Source: an uncultured Desulfovibrio sp. (GTDB lineage: Bacteria; Desulfobacterota; Desulfovibrionia; Desulfovibrionales; Desulfovibrionaceae). Taken from it: a stretch of DNA of 5,171 nucleotides. This document shows positions 5,090 through 5,171 of the stretch, one piece after another (position 1 is the stretch's first letter; each line of letters begins with the position of its first letter). The translations under genes and the position numbers were made by a program. Under the pieces are notes generated by a model. The model ran no database searches. It saw nothing but the letters and a program-made list of their open reading frames with translations, and had not been told where the DNA came from. The DNA is taken from contig URTO01000167.1 in assembly GCA_900550745.1 (NCBI GenBank), positions 1 to 5,171 of the forward strand, read 5' to 3'.

Positions 5090-5130
5090 AATCCCCCGGC
5101 AGCGCCATGTTGCCGGGGGATTTTGTTATT
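5090..5130 (+). terminator. Intrinsic terminator of groESL
   Basis: A perfect 12-bp GC-rich stem, AATCCCCCGGCA (5090-5101) with TGCCGGGGGATT (5111-5122), encloses a 9-nt loop and runs into TTTTGTTATT. It begins 39 bp after the groEL stop and has all the marks of a strong rho-independent terminator. Confidence 0.93.
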
Positions 5131-5171
5131 ATTGGGGAGGGGGGAGGAAACCTTTCTGGAGAAAGGTTTCC
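5131..5171 (+). repeat. Intergenic hairpin repeat downstream of groEL (copy 2, cut by window end)
   Basis: TTGGGGAGGGGGGAGGAAAC followed by CTTTCT, a GG spacer, and AGAAAGGTTTCC. The inner arms 5146-5157 and 5160-5171 pair perfectly over 12 bp, and the remaining pyrimidine arm lies beyond the window. Read in groEL's direction it matches copy 1 read in obgE's direction: the same TTGGGGA start after a T-rich tract and the same TTTCT/AGAAA centre. The stem has one extra C-G pair, compensated on both sides. Confidence 0.8.

Overview
The window looks like a chromosomal housekeeping locus from a GC-rich sulfate-reducer-type bacterium of the Desulfovibrionaceae (Desulfovibrio, Bilophila or a relative). 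This rests on the protein flavour of L21, L27, Obg, GroES and GroEL, the strong C-ending codon bias, and the purine-rich intergenic hairpins (GGGGA...AAAC-TTTCT/AGAAA-GTTT) that I associate with that family. The genus call is an inference made without a database search.

Layout: the left part is transcribed leftwards (minus strand) as rplU (L21), rpmA (L27), a small unrecognised four-helix membrane protein, then obgE (GTPase Obg/CgtA). The rpmA-membrane-protein gap is 215 bp and carries a terminator-like hairpin. The membrane gene and obgE are only 27 bp apart. The right part is transcribed rightwards as groES then groEL, closed by a strong intrinsic terminator. The two units diverge from a 509-bp gene-free region. 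That region holds the rplU promoter, which overlaps a terminator-shaped hairpin, a second upstream leftward promoter candidate, an RpoH-like promoter for groESL, and a groES leader whose Shine-Dalgarno sequence can fold into a small U/G-rich hairpin. I see no CIRCE operator.

Both ends carry a copy of the same intergenic hairpin repeat, each just downstream of a gene in the direction of transcription (obgE on the left, groEL on the right). The stems differ but stay complementary. Left of the obgE-side copy, the first ~78 bases encode on the minus strand a fragment resembling Bacteroidetes-type RecJ (motif LDCGIKA). It has no gene start and abuts the repeat tail directly, so it is either a foreign remnant or, more likely, an assembly join.

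Together the genes serve ribosome assembly and translation (L21, L27, and Obg as 50S assembly GTPase) and protein folding (the GroES/GroEL chaperonin). I found no defence, mobile or otherwise new system. The best leads are the regulatory overlaps in the divergent region, the repeat family, the unknown membrane gene and the foreign-looking left edge.
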